Notes: generated by a model from the sequence alone, not told the origin. DNA of 19,108 bases from Endomicrobium sp. (GCA_031290055.1 JAITOH010000002.1:1-19108); one strand, 5' to 3'. Shown: positions 6,921 through 15,772, counted from the stretch's first letter. Numbers and translations are program-made.

Positions 6921-7337
6921 AGACGGGCGCGCAATCGCTTTACTCATAGTTTGAAATATTATTAATGTAAGGCTATGTTGTGTAAAGAGGAAAGTCCGAA
7001 CTTTAACTGCAAGTGATTTACTAGATAGATGCATTGCAGAAAACGGTAGTAATAGGTAATTCCTACCGCTCGTAAGAGTAGAGGTGCGAACAGAGACGCT
7101 TTTTTTGGAAAACAAGAAAAGTATCCTAATTAGAAGATAATTTAAAAATGAAAAAATATCTTTTAAAAGGATAAGTTTTTGCAGAAATGCAAAAAGATGA
7201 AACGGCTAAATCCTTACCGGAAAGCAAGGCCATTTTGGCTGCTTGACTGTTAAAAGTGATTTTAACAGCAGAGAAATGATTGCGCTTTTAAAAAATTAGA
7301 AAATTTTAAAGGACAGAATTCGGTGTATAGCCCGTCT
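6921..7337 (+). ncRNA. rnpB: RNase P RNA, bacterial type A
   Basis: Catalytic RNA of RNase P, which cuts 5' leaders from tRNA precursors. P1 pairs AGACGGGC (6921-6928) with GCCCGTCT (7330-7337), and could extend three more pairs into the upstream stop codon. P2 pairs GCGCAATC (6929-6936) with GATTGCGC (7278-7285). Conserved cores are present: GAGGAAAGTCCGAA near 6990, GACAGAATTCGGTG near 7313-7326, and AAACGGCTAAATCC then CCGGAAAGCAAGGCC near 7200-7231. P14 is an 8-bp stem (7176-7183 with 7188-7195) capped by GAAA. P18 is a 9-bp stem (7247-7255 with 7260-7268) capped by GTGA. Both are GNRA loops that normally dock on P8. P15 closes on only ATTTT (7232-7236), so P16/P17 and the GGU motif that pairs with tRNA CCA are missing. 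An AT-rich hairpin after P2 looks like P19. Confidence 0.95.
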
Positions 7338-7429
7338 TTATGGTTGTATATGTAGAAATTGATACCTAAAACGTGTCGAATGGGTGATCTTTTCTGTATA
7401 TAAGTATTTTTGGTGGTTTTTTGTTGTAG

Positions 7430-7458
7430 TTGCAATAATTTGATGTTTATTTTAAGAT
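7430..7458 (+). promoter_or_regulatory. Possible promoter for the dcw cluster upstream of rsmH
   Basis: TTGCAA (7430-7435), a 17-base spacer and TAAGAT (7453-7458) would start transcription near 7465, about 23 bases before rsmH. It lies in the 150-base gap after rnpB, one of the two largest gaps in the window. I see no clear rho-independent terminator in that gap, and no mraZ gene or convincing repeated MraZ boxes (TGGG-type repeats). Confidence 0.35.
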
Positions 7459-7487
7459 AACTAATTTTTATAAGTTATAGAGACAAA

Positions 7488-8357
7488 ATGTGTCATATTT
7501 CGGTAATGCCATTAGAAGTATCTCAGTATTTAGTAAATAAATCAAATGGTTTATATGTTGATTGCACTTTCGGATTTGGTGGACATACTTCTTTGTTACT
7601 CAATAAATTCAAAGATATCAAAATTGTTGCTTTTGATTGGGATAAGGATTCCGAAGACAGATTTTTAAAAAGAGAAAAAGGTTTTGGAGGACGAGTAATA
7701 TTTATTAGAGATAACTTTAAAAACATAAAAAGCAGATTGTCAAGTATAAATGTAAATAAAGTTGATGGGATATTGGCTGATATTGGGGTGTCTTCAAAGC
7801 AGTTTGACGATTTGAATAGGGGTTTTTCTTTTAATTCTTGTGTTCTTGATATGAGGATGGATAAAAGGAATGAATTGACAGCTAAAGAAGTTATTAATTC
7901 ATTCTCAAGAAAAGCATTAGCAAGTATTTTTTATAGATATGGCGAAGAGTACAAATCTAGGCAAATCACTAAGGCGATTTTTTTGCATAGGAAGAAAGGT
8001 GTGATAAATAGTGCAAAAGAGCTACGTGATATTGTGTGTTCAGTAAAAAAAACAAAATATAAAATAGACCCAGCGACAAAAGTTTTTCAAGCATTGAGGA
8101 TTTTTGTAAATGATGAACTTGAAAATGTCGAAACCTTGGTATCTGTTGCTCCTGGGTTATTAAATACTAAAGGTAGGATTGTTGTAGTAAGCTTTCATTC
8201 TTTGGAAGATAGGATTGTAAAACAAAACTTTAAACAAAATTTAAAAGATGGGAAATATAAAATACTCACAAAAAAAATTGTTACACCTACACACGAAGAA
8301 ATAAGAATTAATCCGAGAATCAGAAGCGCAAAAATGAGAGTAGCAGAGAAAATCTAA
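7488..8357 (+). CDS. rsmH: 16S rRNA (cytosine-1402-N4)-methyltransferase
   Basis: Methylates N4 of C1402 in the decoding centre of 16S rRNA with S-adenosylmethionine. The 289-residue length is slightly short of the usual 300-315. The start HISVMPLEVSQYL matches the family's HxPVLLxEVxxxL. The SAM-binding loop reads CTFGFGGHTS, followed by LADIGVSSKQFDDLNRGFSF, LDMRMD, TKVFQALRIFVNDELENVE, VVSFHSLEDRIVK, and RSAKMRVAEK at the C-terminus. It is the first gene of the division/cell-wall cluster here; the usual upstream mraZ is not seen. The ribosome binding site is weak (AGAG at 7479-7482). ftsL starts one base after its stop codon. Confidence 0.97.
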   Translation: MCHISVMPLEVSQYLVNKSNGLYVDCTFGFGGHTSLLLNKFKDIKIVAFDWDKDSEDRFLKREKGFGGRVIFIRDNFKNIKSRLSSINVNKVDGILADIGVSSKQFDDLNRGFSFNSCVLDMRMDKRNELTAKEVINSFSRKALASIFYRYGEEYKSRQITKAIFLHRKKGVINSAKELRDIVCSVKKTKYKIDPATKVFQALRIFVNDELENVETLVSVAPGLLNTKGRIVVVSFHSLEDRIVKQNFKQNLKDGKYKILTKKIVTPTHEEIRINPRIRSAKMRVAEKI

Positions 8358-8358
8358 C

Positions 8359-8616
8359 ATGTATTATAGATCATTCTTAATAATGCTTATATTAGCAATT
8401 CTAAGTGCCTTTGTTTATCTTTGGCAACAAAATACTTCTGTAAGACTCGCCTATAAAGTGAGTAGTCTACAGGTAGTGTATGATAAAATAAATTCAGAAA
8501 ATGATTTTTTGAAATTGAAAATAAATTCAATTCTTGCCCTTGAAAAGATGGACAAAATTGCAAGAGAAAAAAATTTTTTTCGTCCAGATAAAAACTCTAT
8601 AGTTTATATTAACTAG
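8359..8616 (+). CDS. ftsL: FtsL-like cell division protein
   Basis: An 85-residue single-pass membrane protein in the usual ftsL place between rsmH and ftsI. Residues about 5-22 (SFLIMLILAILSAFVYLW) form one membrane segment with a very short cytoplasmic tail. Residues about 30-62 look like a periplasmic coiled coil, and LEKMDKIAREKNFFRPDKN resembles the conserved C-terminal patch of FtsL/DivIC proteins. FtsL works in the FtsQLB complex that activates FtsWI at the septum. Sequence conservation in this family is low, so position and architecture carry much of the call. Confidence 0.82.
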   Translation: MYYRSFLIMLILAILSAFVYLWQQNTSVRLAYKVSSLQVVYDKINSENDFLKLKINSILALEKMDKIAREKNFFRPDKNSIVYIN

Positions 8617-8633
8617 GAATCTAAAACATAAAA

Positions 8634-10316
8634 ATGATAGAAAAAAATAGTAGAAAAACTGTGCTTATAATTGCGGTAAGTGCAGTTTTTTTTCTTTTGT
8701 TTATAAAACTTGTTTATATACAAATATTTTTGCATCATAAAATAGATGCTGTAGTTAAAAAAATGGTAAACTGTAAAAATGTTGAATTGCCAAAACGGGG
8801 TGATATTTTAGATTCAAAAGGTAAAACACTTGTTGCAAGTGTAAAAAAATATACGATATTTCTTGATCTTAAGTTAATAGAAGATTTTAGTAGATTGAAA
8901 AGAATTCTGTTGGAGAATGGAATAAAAGTGGAGGGGGAAATTGGTGATTTCAAAAAAACTTCGTATCTCCCCATAGCTTTTAATATCAATTCTGATGTTG
9001 TTGATAAAATTAAAAATGAAAAATTGAAAGGTGTTGGTTTTGAAAACAAATACGTTAGACAATATCCAGAAGGCAGATTTTTGGCACACGTTCTTGGAAT
9101 AATAGGTTCTGACGGAAATGGCCTTGAGGGTATTGAAAAAACTTATAATGAATGTTTGCATGGAAATTTTGTTGTGGCTAAAATGAGAAGAGATGGACGA
9201 GGACATATAATACAAGATGAGCCTTTTGATAAAGTAAAAATAGAAGGATGTAATATTGAACTTAGTATAGATACTGCAATACAGTTTATAGCTGAACAGG
9301 AGCTTAGAAGAGCTTTTGATAAGTATAAACCCCAAAAAGCAATATGTATAATCCAAAATCCTAAAACTGGCAGTATACTTGCTATGGTTTCTTTACCAGA
9401 TTTTAACTCTTCAGATAAAATTGTAGATGCAAGTCTCTTAAGAAATTCCTCAATAGCTGATATTTATGAACCAGGTTCGACTTTTAAAATTGTTACTGTT
9501 TCTGCAGCTTTAGATTTAGGTAGAATAAAATTTTCGGATAGTTTTTACTTGGAAAATGGCAGATATAAAATTACAGGACATACAATAAGAGATGACCATA
9601 AAATTCAAGGATTTGTATCTTTAAGTAAGATTTTTGAGCAATCATCAAATATAGGTATGGTGAAAATTGCACATGAAATTGGCAGTAAAGATTTTTATAA
9701 ATTTATAAGAAAGTTTGGTTTTTATTCTTTAACAGGAATTGATTTACCTGGAGAGGCTAAAGGGCTTTTAATGAATACTGAAGATTGGAATGCTTTATCT
9801 TTACCTACAATTTCTTTTGGCCAAGGAATAGGAGTTACGGCGATCCAAATTATCAATGCTTTTTCAGCCATTGCTAACGATGGTATATTGATGAGACCAA
9901 TGGTAGTTCAAAATATACAAAAGGTTGACTCAGAAGTGGCTAGTAGTATTTTAAAATCAAGAGAAATAAGAAGAGTTGTTTCTATTAAAACAGCTAGAGT
10001 AGTAAAAAAACTTTTAAAGAACGTTGTAGATTTTGGTACAGGTAAAAGTGCAAAGATTTCAGGATACACTGTTGGCGGTAAAACTGGAACTTCGCAAAAA
10101 ATTGATCCTGCAACAAAAACTTACTCTAGAAAGCACTATACAGCTTCGTTTTGTGGTATGATACCAGCAATTACTCCTGAAATCGTAATTCTTGTTGTAA
10201 TTGATGAACCTAAGGGCAGTTATTATGCATCTTCGGTAGTGTCGCCAATATTCGCAAATATTGCAGAAAGAGTAGTTCAGTATTTAGGAATTGAGAAAGA
10301 TGATGTTGGATGTTGA
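8634..10316 (+). CDS. ftsI: Class B penicillin-binding protein FtsI (PBP3-like transpeptidase)
   Basis: Cross-links septal peptidoglycan as the partner of FtsW. The 560-residue protein has one N-terminal membrane segment (about residues 10-30), a dimerisation/pedestal region beginning KRGDILDSKGKTLVAS, and a QYPEGRFLAHVLG motif. The transpeptidase domain follows, with the three active-site motifs STFK (catalytic Ser282, Lys285), SSN (337-339) and KTGT (483-486). No PASTA repeats follow the catalytic domain, so it resembles FtsI of Gram-negative-type bacteria more than Gram-positive PBP2x or SpoVD. It follows ftsL by 17 bases and sits before murE, the normal dcw order. Confidence 0.96.
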   Translation: MIEKNSRKTVLIIAVSAVFFLLFIKLVYIQIFLHHKIDAVVKKMVNCKNVELPKRGDILDSKGKTLVASVKKYTIFLDLKLIEDFSRLKRILLENGIKVEGEIGDFKKTSYLPIAFNINSDVVDKIKNEKLKGVGFENKYVRQYPEGRFLAHVLGIIGSDGNGLEGIEKTYNECLHGNFVVAKMRRDGRGHIIQDEPFDKVKIEGCNIELSIDTAIQFIAEQELRRAFDKYKPQKAICIIQNPKTGSILAMVSLPDFNSSDKIVDASLLRNSSIADIYEPGSTFKIVTVSAALDLGRIKFSDSFYLENGRYKITGHTIRDDHKIQGFVSLSKIFEQSSNIGMVKIAHEIGSKDFYKFIRKFGFYSLTGIDLPGEAKGLLMNTEDWNALSLPTISFGQGIGVTAIQIINAFSAIANDGILMRPMVVQNIQKVDSEVASSILKSREIRRVVSIKTARVVKKLLKNVVDFGTGKSAKISGYTVGGKTGTSQKIDPATKTYSRKHYTASFCGMIPAITPEIVILVVIDEPKGSYYASSVVSPIFANIAERVVQYLGIEKDDVGC

Positions 10317-10335
10317 TAGTTACAATTGGTATAAT
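10306..10335 (+). promoter_or_regulatory. Possible internal promoter ahead of murE
   Basis: A perfect TATAAT (10330-10335) lies in the 51-base gap between ftsI and murE, with TTGGAT (10306-10311) 18 bases upstream. RNA would start near 10342, about 26 bases before the murE start. It could separate the Mur ligase genes from the ftsI section, but chance cannot be excluded. Confidence 0.35.
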
Positions 10336-10367
10336 ATTGGTTATTTTGTCGTCAAAGAGGATAAATT

Positions 10368-11900
10368 TTGATATTAGAAGAACTTTTATTTGATGAAAAT
10401 GTGGCAGTTTTTGGTAATAAGGGTGTTGAAGTGTTGGGCGTGTCATATGATTCAAGAACAATTAAAAAAAACTTTGCTTTTATTGCTATTCACGGACATA
10501 ATACTGATGGTGTAAAATATATAGATGAAGCAATAGAAAAAGGTGCTTCTGTAATTATTACTGATTCAAAATGTAGTGTAGATAATATAACAACTCATGT
10601 TGTTGTTGAAGATGTTTTTCGTTTTATGTCTATTTTTAGTGCTAAATTTTATAATTATCCAGATAGAGAGTTGACTATTGTAGGCGTGACTGGAACGAAT
10701 GGCAAAACCACAATTACTTATATGGCCGAAAGTATATTTTCTAATTTTGATGTTGACTGTGGAGTTGTAGGAACAATTAATTGCAGGTATAAAGGTAAAG
10801 TTATCGAGTTAACTAATACAACTCCACAGTCTTTGGATATTTATAGAATTATGAGACATATGGTAGATGATGGAGTTAAATATTTACTAATGGAAGTGTC
10901 TTCTCATGCTTTGGAATTAGGTAGAGTTTACGGAATAGAGTTTGATATAGCTGTTTTTACAAATTTAACTAGAGAACATTTAGATTTTCATAAAAATATT
11001 GAGAGTTATTTCGAAGCAAAGTCCATATTGTTTAAGGGTCTTGGAGTTGGTAAAAAGAAAAATAAAAAGTATGCCATAATTAATGCAGATGATAAATTTG
11101 GTAAAAAACTTTTGAAAATGAGCATTGGTGCCGAAGTTAAAACTTATTCTACGTTAGAAAAAAAATCAGTGGATTTTAAAGCAGAAAATATTGAACTTAC
11201 AAGTAATGGTAGCGAGTTTGATTTGTTTTTTGGTAGCATTCTAAAAAGGATTAGTATAAATCATATAGGTATTTACAATATTTATAACGCATTAGCAGCC
11301 ATTGCTGTTGCAATTTATAGTGGAGTTATTTTTGCAAAAGTTGCGGAAGGGTTAAATGAGTCTAAGCAAATCCCTGGGAGGCTTGAAAGAGTTGATGCAA
11401 AAGAATTGGGTTTTAAAGTATTTGTTGACTATGCACATACCGTCAATGCTTTAACTAATGTTATGCAGGCTCTAAAAATGGTTGCCACAAAAAGAATTAT
11501 AACTGTTTTTGGTTGTGGTGGTGACAGGGACAGAACGAAAAGACCCCTTATGGGAATGAAATCTGTCGTAATGAGCGATTTTGTTTTTTTAACATCTGAT
11601 AATCCTAGAACAGAAAACCCAAATCAGATAGTTTTAGATATAGAAGTTGGGATAAAAAAAACTAATAAAAACAATTATAAGGTTATACTTGATAGAGAGA
11701 TAGCAGTAAAGGAAGCTATTACAATGGCAGAAAAAGGCGATATTGTACTTATTGCTGGTAAAGGACACGAGAAGTATCAAGTGGTAGGTTCTAAAAAAGT
11801 TAGTTTTAGCGATGTTAAAATTGCAAAAAAATATCTTGTTTCAAGAGAAAAACGAAAAACAATATCAAAAAAAAATTGTCAAAAGGAATTTATTTTTTAG
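10368..11900 (+). CDS. murE: UDP-MurNAc-L-Ala-D-Glu:meso-diaminopimelate ligase
   Basis: ATP-dependent ligase that adds the third amino acid to the peptidoglycan stem peptide. The N-terminal UDP-binding domain has GVSYDSRTIKKNFAFIAI. The ATP loop GTNGKTT is at residues 109-115 (Lys113). Then come TTPQSLD, EVSSHALELGRV, NLTREHLDFHK, DYAHTVNAL, GCGGDRDRTKRPLMG and DNPRTENP. DNPR at residues 411-414 is the signature of enzymes that add meso-diaminopimelate rather than lysine. The start is a TTG at 10368 with AGAGG at 10356-10360. An in-frame stop at 10362 rules out any longer form, and no ATG exists near the N-terminus. The 510-residue length is normal. Its TAG overlaps the likely GTG start of murF. 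Confidence 0.96.
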   Translation: MILEELLFDENVAVFGNKGVEVLGVSYDSRTIKKNFAFIAIHGHNTDGVKYIDEAIEKGASVIITDSKCSVDNITTHVVVEDVFRFMSIFSAKFYNYPDRELTIVGVTGTNGKTTITYMAESIFSNFDVDCGVVGTINCRYKGKVIELTNTTPQSLDIYRIMRHMVDDGVKYLLMEVSSHALELGRVYGIEFDIAVFTNLTREHLDFHKNIESYFEAKSILFKGLGVGKKKNKKYAIINADDKFGKKLLKMSIGAEVKTYSTLEKKSVDFKAENIELTSNGSEFDLFFGSILKRISINHIGIYNIYNALAAIAVAIYSGVIFAKVAEGLNESKQIPGRLERVDAKELGFKVFVDYAHTVNALTNVMQALKMVATKRIITVFGCGGDRDRTKRPLMGMKSVVMSDFVFLTSDNPRTENPNQIVLDIEVGIKKTNKNNYKVILDREIAVKEAITMAEKGDIVLIAGKGHEKYQVVGSKKVSFSDVKIAKKYLVSREKRKTISKKNCQKEFIF

Positions 11901-13303
11901 TGGAAGCGTTTTATTTAGAAGATTTAGAATATGCCATTTATGAAGACTATATCATATCAAGATATACCTTATCAGTAAGAGGCATTTCTATAGATTCAAG
12001 AACGATAAAAAATGGTGAAGTATATTTTGCTCTATTTGGTACTCGTTATGATGGGCATAACTTTATAAAAGAGGCCATTGACAAAGGAGCAATGGCTGTG
12101 GTGTGCTCTAGGGGTAGGTGTAGTTATCTAAAGTTTTTTAAAAAAATGCTACCGATATTTGAAACAGACGATACTCTTGTCGCATTAGGAAAAGTTGCTA
12201 AGTCGTACAAAGCAAAATTCAAAAATACAAAAATAATTGGCATTACTGGCTCAAATGGCAAAACCACCACAAAAGAAATATTATTATCAATTTTTAATAA
12301 AAAACATAAAACCCTTTCAAACAAGGGCAATTTTAATAACAGAGTAGGAGTTGCACTTTCAGTATTTAATTTAACCTCTGAAATTGAATATGCAATTTTT
12401 GAGATGGGTACGTCTTTACATGGTGAAATTAAAATATTAGCCGATATTTTAAATCCCGATGTTGGAATTATTACAAATATAGGTTTGTCTCACTTGGAAA
12501 CTTTTATATCTCGTGAATATGTTTTTGAAGAAAAAAAAGTTTTATTTGATAGTACGAAAAAAGATGGTTTTATTGTTGTGAATAATGATGATGAATTTTT
12601 GAAAAACACGTATGGATTTAGAAATTATAAAGGCAGAATGCTGTCCTTTTCTTTAAATGCTTATGCGGATGTATATGCAAAGAACGTAAATATATGCTTC
12701 GATAAAACTAATTTTGAACTTTGTTATAAAACAGAATCAATAAAAATTGACTTGCCTGCAAAAGGTAGATTTAATGTTATGAATGCTTTAGCGGCAGCAT
12801 CATGTGCTGTAGGGTTTAAACTTTCTCTTAGTGAGATAAAGTATGGCATAGAGAATTTTATTTTGCCCAAAATGCGTATGGAAAGTGTTCTAACTAAGGC
12901 TGGCGCTATTTTAATTAATGATGCTTATAACTCAAATCCTTCTTCAGTAAAAGAGGTGATAGAGACTGTGTTACAGTATTACTCAAAAAAGAAGATTAAT
13001 CTCGTAATTGGTGATATGCTTGAACTTGGTGATAAGTCAATTGATTATCACTCTAAGTTAGGTGAGTTTATTAACAATAAAAATATAAATGCTGTTTATC
13101 TTTTGGGAACGTTAAGTATTCATATAAAAGAAGCTTTGAATATTAAAAATGTATTTTATTCAAAATATGCAGACACTCTTTCAAAAAAACTTGAACAAGC
13201 CACCATTGATGCTGATTCTGTATTTTTGTTCAAAGCATCTAGAGCCATGAGACTAGAAGAAGTTTATATAAAATTTTATAAATTTATTTGTTATTATTCT
13301 TGA
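11900..13303 (+). CDS. murF: UDP-MurNAc-tripeptide:D-Ala-D-Ala ligase
   Basis: Completes the UDP-MurNAc-pentapeptide by adding D-alanyl-D-alanine. Motifs in order are GISIDSRTIKNGEVYFAL in the UDP-binding domain, ITGSNGKTTTKE (Lys121), GNFNNRVGV, EMGTSLHGEI, NIGLSHLE, NDAYNSNPSSVKE, GDMLELGDKS, and FKASRAMRLEEV near the end. I chose the GTG at 11900, which shares one base with the murE stop (TAGTG) and gives 467 residues with a family-like N-terminus. AAAGG at 11882-11886 is rather far away. A TTG at 11876 would give 475 residues, so the start is open. Coupled translation with murE is likely. Confidence 0.94.
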   Translation: MEAFYLEDLEYAIYEDYIISRYTLSVRGISIDSRTIKNGEVYFALFGTRYDGHNFIKEAIDKGAMAVVCSRGRCSYLKFFKKMLPIFETDDTLVALGKVAKSYKAKFKNTKIIGITGSNGKTTTKEILLSIFNKKHKTLSNKGNFNNRVGVALSVFNLTSEIEYAIFEMGTSLHGEIKILADILNPDVGIITNIGLSHLETFISREYVFEEKKVLFDSTKKDGFIVVNNDDEFLKNTYGFRNYKGRMLSFSLNAYADVYAKNVNICFDKTNFELCYKTESIKIDLPAKGRFNVMNALAAASCAVGFKLSLSEIKYGIENFILPKMRMESVLTKAGAILINDAYNSNPSSVKEVIETVLQYYSKKKINLVIGDMLELGDKSIDYHSKLGEFINNKNINAVYLLGTLSIHIKEALNIKNVFYSKYADTLSKKLEQATIDADSVFLFKASRAMRLEEVYIKFYKFICYYS

Positions 13304-13346
13304 AAAATGAACTCTTTTATGACACAATAAGACGGTTGAACAACAG

Positions 13347-14432
13347 ATGTTTTACCATATTTTTTGTAGGTTAAATTCCATATTCACTCCGTTTAACGTT
13401 TTTCAATATATAACGTTTAGGGCAAGCGGGGCTATTTTGACAAGTCTTTTGATTTGTTTCCTCGTTGGGCCTTGTATTATAAAAAAACTAACTAGTTTTA
13501 AAATAAAACAAATTGTAAGGAGCAATGGTCCGTCTAAACATTTGGAAAAGAATAACACCCCTACTATGGGTGGAGTGCTTATAATTTTATCTGTTATTGT
13601 ATCAACTCTTTTGTGGGCGAAATTAAATAATAGATTTATTATTTGTCTTTTAGTGGGAGTTGTGTGGTTTGGGTTTTTGGGGTTTTGTGATGATTATTTA
13701 AAACTTAAAAAGAAAAATTCTAAAGGGATTTCAATAAAAGGTAAAATTTTTGTCCAAACAGTTTTTAGTGCTGGCATTGCTATTTATTTGAAATTCTATC
13801 CATCAAACCAGAACTTTGTGACCCTAGTAAACATTCCCTTTTTAAAAGTGTTTTTTTTAGATTTTTCTTTTTTATACATAATTTTTGTGATTGTTATAAT
13901 TGTAGGTAGTTCAAATGCTGTAAATTTAACAGATGGACTTGACGGACTCGCTATAGGCAATGTATCTGTTGTAGCTTTTGCGCTTGCTTTGTTCGCGTAT
14001 TTTGCTGGTGACTTTCAAATAGCAAATTATTTAAAAGTTGTTTACGTGTTTGGAGCAGCTGAAATCTCAGTTTTCCTTTTTTCAGTTGTTGGTGCTTGTC
14101 TTGGATTTTTATGGTACAATGCACATCCGGCGGAGATTTTTATGGGAGATACAGGTAGTTTGTTCTTAGGTGGCGTGCTTGGGATGGTTTCAGTATTTAT
14201 AAAACAAGAACTCATCTTGGCCATTTTAGGTGGTGTTTTTGTTGTGGAGGCTGCTTCCGTACTCATACAAGTGTATTGCTACAAAATGACGAAGAAAAGA
14301 ATATTTAAAATGGCTCCACTACATCACCATTTTGAAATTCTTGGTTTATCTGAGACAAAAGTTACAATAAGATTTTGGATAATAAGCATAATTCTTGTAA
14401 TTCTTTCTTTTACGTCGCTTAAATTGAGGTGA
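13347..14432 (+). CDS. mraY: Phospho-MurNAc-pentapeptide transferase (lipid I synthase)
   Basis: Integral membrane enzyme that moves phospho-MurNAc-pentapeptide onto undecaprenyl phosphate, making lipid I. The 361 residues form about ten membrane segments. Conserved signatures are NTPTMGG, CDDYLKL with Asp115-Asp116 (the same numbers as in E. coli), KKNSKGISIKGK, NAVNLTDGLDGLAIG (Asn193, Asp196), AEIFMGDTGSLFLGG (catalytic Asp268), and the PLHHHFE histidine motif near the C-terminus. A 43-base gap separates it from murF. The ribosome binding site is unclear. The murD ribosome binding site overlaps its stop codon. Confidence 0.97.
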   Translation: MFYHIFCRLNSIFTPFNVFQYITFRASGAILTSLLICFLVGPCIIKKLTSFKIKQIVRSNGPSKHLEKNNTPTMGGVLIILSVIVSTLLWAKLNNRFIICLLVGVVWFGFLGFCDDYLKLKKKNSKGISIKGKIFVQTVFSAGIAIYLKFYPSNQNFVTLVNIPFLKVFFLDFSFLYIIFVIVIIVGSSNAVNLTDGLDGLAIGNVSVVAFALALFAYFAGDFQIANYLKVVYVFGAAEISVFLFSVVGACLGFLWYNAHPAEIFMGDTGSLFLGGVLGMVSVFIKQELILAILGGVFVVEAASVLIQVYCYKMTKKRIFKMAPLHHHFEILGLSETKVTIRFWIISIILVILSFTSLKLR

Positions 14433-14440
14433 AGTAGTTA

Positions 14441-15757
14441 ATGAACAAAAGCATAGGGGTTTTAGGTTTGGGCAAGAGTGGAGTTGCAGTTGCAAATCTA
14501 GCTGCAGAATTGGGTTACAATGTTTTTGCAAGTGATAGTAAGAACAAAAGTATAGAGATTTTAAATAAGAAAGTTATCACAGAATTTGGTGAACATTCAG
14601 GTAAAATTTTAAATTCGGATGTTATTATAAAAAGTCCGGGTATTTGCTTAGATATCCCTATTTTAAAAAAAGCACGCAAACTAGAAATCCCGGTTATAAG
14701 TGAGATTTCTTTTTCTCTTAAAAAATTAAAGTACAAAAAAATTATAGCTATTACGGGTACAAATGGTAAAACTACAACTGCTGATTTAACTTCAAAAATA
14801 GTAAAATTGTTTTACAAAAATTCAATAATTTCTGGTAACATAGGTTACCCTTTGGCAGATGAAGTTTTAAAAACTACAAAAGATACAATAATTATATTAG
14901 AACTTTCAAGTTATCAGTTGGAAGACACTCCTGACTTTAGAGCGAATATATCTGTATTATTGAATATTACTCCAGATCATCTTGAACATCATAAAACTAT
15001 GAAAGCGTATATAAAGGCAAAAAAAAATATTTTTATGAATCAAAATAATGAAGATTTTACTATAGTAAATTATGACGATGAAATTTGTAGAATTATATTT
15101 AAAAAAGCTAAGACTTCAAAAGTGGTTTTCTTTAGTAGAACCGTGGCTTTTAAAAATGGAGTTTTTTATGATAACGGTGATATAGTTATAGCTACTAGGA
15201 ATAAGCATATTGTAATACAGCCTAAAATTAATATTGTAGGCGTACACAATATGGAAAATATTTTAGCAGCAGTAGCAGCATCTTATGTAGCCGGTGTGGA
15301 TCCGAATACTATAGAAGAAGTTATTTCAAAATACCAAGGTATGGAACATCGAATAGAATTTGTAAGAACTTTAAGCGGAGTTAATTATTATAACGATTCT
15401 AAGTCTACTAATGTTGACTCAACAAAAGTTGCACTTAAATCTTTTGAGAAAAACATTTTAATTATAATGGGTGGACGTGATAAAGGTTTTTCATATACTC
15501 CTTTAGCAAAACTTGTAACCCAAAAAGTAAAATCAATTTTTCTTATTGGTGAAGCTTCTGATAAGATTAAGAGAGATTTAAAAGGGGTTACTGTGTTTGT
15601 TGATGCTAAGGATATAGGTAATGCTGTAAATCAAATATTTAGAGTTGTTGTCCCAGGAGATACAGTTTTACTTTCTCCAGCTTGTGCTTCATTTGATCAA
15701 TTTAAGGACTTTGAAGAACGAGGAAAATTTTTTAAACAAATTGTTTACAATTTATAG
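14441..15757 (+). CDS. murD: UDP-MurNAc-L-alanine:D-glutamate ligase
   Basis: Adds D-glutamate to UDP-MurNAc-L-alanine in the cytoplasm. The 438-residue protein starts with a Rossmann motif GVLGLGKSG. It then shows TGTNGKTTTAD (Lys110), SGNIGYPL, ELSSYQLE, NITPDHLEHHKTMKAYIKAK with the expected carbamylated lysine, NDSKSTNVDSTKVAL, IMGGRDKGF, and LLSPACASFDQFKDFEERG. A strong ribosome binding site GAGGTGA (14426-14432) overlaps the mraY stop, 8 bases before the ATG. The substrate for this step comes from MurC, whose gene is not in this window. Confidence 0.97.
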   Translation: MNKSIGVLGLGKSGVAVANLAAELGYNVFASDSKNKSIEILNKKVITEFGEHSGKILNSDVIIKSPGICLDIPILKKARKLEIPVISEISFSLKKLKYKKIIAITGTNGKTTTADLTSKIVKLFYKNSIISGNIGYPLADEVLKTTKDTIIILELSSYQLEDTPDFRANISVLLNITPDHLEHHKTMKAYIKAKKNIFMNQNNEDFTIVNYDDEICRIIFKKAKTSKVVFFSRTVAFKNGVFYDNGDIVIATRNKHIVIQPKINIVGVHNMENILAAVAASYVAGVDPNTIEEVISKYQGMEHRIEFVRTLSGVNYYNDSKSTNVDSTKVALKSFEKNILIIMGGRDKGFSYTPLAKLVTQKVKSIFLIGEASDKIKRDLKGVTVFVDAKDIGNAVNQIFRVVVPGDTVLLSPACASFDQFKDFEERGKFFKQIVYNL

Positions 15758-15772
15758 TAGTTATGATGAAAA

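Noticed and set aside
8874..9356. 160-residue antisense open frame inside ftsI
   Set aside because: It has no recognisable motif and is rich in F, Y, I and S as expected for a shadow frame. The sense strand is a clear transpeptidase gene.
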